A program made the translations under genes and the position numbers. Positions 62,710 to 64,000 of a stretch of 64,000 bases of DNA are shown here, in pieces; within the stretch, counting starts at the first letter, position 1, and every line of letters begins with the position of its first letter. The notes below the pieces were generated by a model that worked only from the letters and a program-made list of their open reading frames with translations, made no database searches and was not told the DNA's origin. Source of the DNA: Candidatus Sphingomonas phytovorans (GTDB lineage: Bacteria > Pseudomonadota > Alphaproteobacteria > Sphingomonadales > Sphingomonadaceae); contig CP119314.1 of assembly GCA_029202385.1 (NCBI GenBank), positions 4,825,001 to 4,889,000 on the forward strand, given 5' to 3'.

Positions 62710-64000
62710 ATGCGCCGTTCCGCTATCCTGCCCCTGCTTCTGTTCGCTGCGATGCCCCTGCCCCTGGCGGCGGCCGCACCCGACAGGACCTGGGTCGAAA
62801 CCAGCAACCGGAATGCGTTGCTGGTGGCGGAGGCGCAGGCACGGTTCGATCCGGAATCGGCGTCGCAGAACGGCATGACTGCCTTTGACGGACTGGCGAC
62901 CGATCTTGGGCCCAGGCTTGACGAGCGCACCGCCGCGGCGATGGACAAGGTGACGGCCGAGCTCAGGCAAAGGCTGGCTGTCGAGAAGGACCCGAACGTC
63001 AGGCAGGATCTGGAGATACTGATCAGGTCGGTCGATTCCGATCTTGAGGGGACGCGCCTCAGGCGGAAATATTTCCTCTCCTGGATCGATGCGCCAAGGA
63101 CGCTGTTCGGCGGGATCAAGGGGGTGCTCGACGATCAGGTCTCGCCCGCACGGCGTCTGAAGGCGGTCGAGCTGCTGCGCCGCTATGTCGGGGATTATCC
63201 GGGTACGACGCCATTGACTGATCTTGCCAGGGCGCGCTTCGCCGAGACTCGGGCGCCGGGCCTGCTTGGGCCGGACAAGGTCGCGCTGGACGATGCGCTG
63301 ACCAATGCCGGAACCTATGCCGAGGGGATCCGGAAACTGTTCGCCAAATACCGGATCACCGGCGCCGAGGCGGCGCTGGCCAGGCTCGACAAGCAGATCG
63401 CCGACTATACCGCCTGGGAACGTGCCGAGGTGCTGCCGCTGGCACGGGCCGATTTCCGCCTCCCGCCCGAGGTCTATGCCTATCGGCTGAAGCAGTTCGG
63501 CATCGATATCGATCCGCGCCTGCTGATCCAGCAGGCTGAGATCGAGTTCGCCGAGACTCGCGCCGCGATGATCGCGCTGGCGCCGCTGGTCGCGAAGGAG
63601 AAGGGGCTGAAGGGCGGCAGCTATGCCGACGTCATCCGCCAGCTCAAGCAGGCGACCATCCCGAACGACAGGCTCGAGGCGAGCTATGCCGAGGTGATCC
63701 GCGCCAACGAGGCAGCGATCAGGCGCGAACATATCGTCGACCTGCCCGACCGGCCGATGCAGATGCGGCTCGCCAGCGAGGCGGAATCGGCTGCGTCGCC
63801 CGCGCCGCACATGGAGCCGCCGCCGCTGATCGGCAACAAGGGCGAGCGCGGCACCTTCGTCCTGCCGCTGAGCGTGGCGAGTTCAGGTCCCGATGCCGCC
63901 TATGACGATTTCAACTTCCCCTCGGCGCAATGGACCGTGGCCGCGCATGAGGGGCGGCCCGGGCACGAGCTGCAATTCACCGCGCTGGTCGAGCGCGGCG
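62710..64000 (+). CDS. DUF885 metallopeptidase-like protein, 3' end missing
   Basis: At least 430 aa, cut by the right edge. A signal peptide (AILPLLLFAAMPLPLAAAAP) marks it as exported. The frame reaches the HEGRPGH metal motif (His at codon 413, 63946-63948), the HExxx-like signature AHEGxPGH of DUF885, and before it NFPSAQWTV. DUF885 proteins are probably zinc peptidases related to M32/M3; substrates are mostly unknown. A helical region covers about 30-330. Divergent from the AraC-type gene; the 206-nt gap shows no clear element. Confidence 0.88.
   Translation, partial: MRRSAILPLLLFAAMPLPLAAAAPDRTWVETSNRNALLVAEAQARFDPESASQNGMTAFDGLATDLGPRLDERTAAAMDKVTAELRQRLAVEKDPNVRQDLEILIRSVDSDLEGTRLRRKYFLSWIDAPRTLFGGIKGVLDDQVSPARRLKAVELLRRYVGDYPGTTPLTDLARARFAETRAPGLLGPDKVALDDALTNAGTYAEGIRKLFAKYRITGAEAALARLDKQIADYTAWERAEVLPLARADFRLPPEVYAYRLKQFGIDIDPRLLIQQAEIEFAETRAAMIALAPLVAKEKGLKGGSYADVIRQLKQATIPNDRLEASYAEVIRANEAAIRREHIVDLPDRPMQMRLASEAESAASPAPHMEPPPLIGNKGERGTFVLPLSVASSGPDAAYDDFNFPSAQWTVAAHEGRPGHELQFTALVERG

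Overview
The window is a high-GC chromosomal segment with densely packed, mostly 4-nt-overlapping operons. A complete protocatechuate 4,5-cleavage (lig) gene set, several TonB-dependent receptors, a formimidoylglutamate-deiminase type hut locus and many PepSY, S9 and DUF families point to a Sphingomonadaceae alphaproteobacterium (Sphingomonas-like). This is inference from gene content; no rRNA or tRNA gene is present. No insertion sequence, prophage or CRISPR array was seen, so the region reads as core and metabolic chromosome.

Layout. 1-6440: protocatechuate meta-cleavage in two divergent arms. The minus arm is a LysR regulator with two helix-turn-helix domains, an NAD-dependent dehydrogenase, ligJ, ligA and ligB (cut by the window edge). 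The plus arm is ligK-ligU-ligI. Together they take protocatechuate to pyruvate and oxaloacetate; the 4-carboxy-2-hydroxymuconate-semialdehyde dehydrogenase ligC is not seen inside the window. 6587-14285: exported amidohydrolase, TonB receptor, S9A oligopeptidase, PaiB-like FMN protein and alpha/beta hydrolase. 14355: MocR-type regulator. 15903-19520: an iron-type operon (Fur-like box, PepSY reductase-like protein, 64-aa membrane protein, siderophore receptor). 19794-28445: beta-propeller lipoprotein, then a two-component system overlapping into a tripartite RND efflux pump.

28550-38663: VOC protein, secreted hypothetical, Lrp-type regulator divergent from putA (proline to glutamate), a DUF1488-like acidic protein, a metal-ligand-deficient M19 dipeptidase homologue, a YkvI-like transporter and an S9 peptidase. 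38687: LMW protein tyrosine phosphatase. 39229-46555: histidine utilisation, hutC-hutF on minus and hutI-hutH-hutG-hutU on plus around one perfect 20-bp palindromic operator. 46737-48806: XRE-cupin regulator and FAD amine/amino-acid oxidoreductase.

48810-52657: a second iron-linked block. A PiuC-type hydroxylase carries the same Fur-like box as the 15.9 kb operon, and convergent to it lies PepSY-DUF2271-DUF4198-ApbE. The DUF2271 protein contains an exact D-G-x-S-G-A-T covalent-flavinylation motif, so this operon looks like a flavin-linked extracytosolic electron-transfer system, and it is the strongest candidate for a poorly described system here. 52777-64000: YegD-like Hsp70, a 5'-truncated metallophosphatase, an aminotransferase, AstD, a LysR and aldo/keto reductase divergent pair, a beta-lactamase-fold serine hydrolase, a membrane-anchored AraC regulator and a DUF885 metallopeptidase-like gene cut by the right edge.
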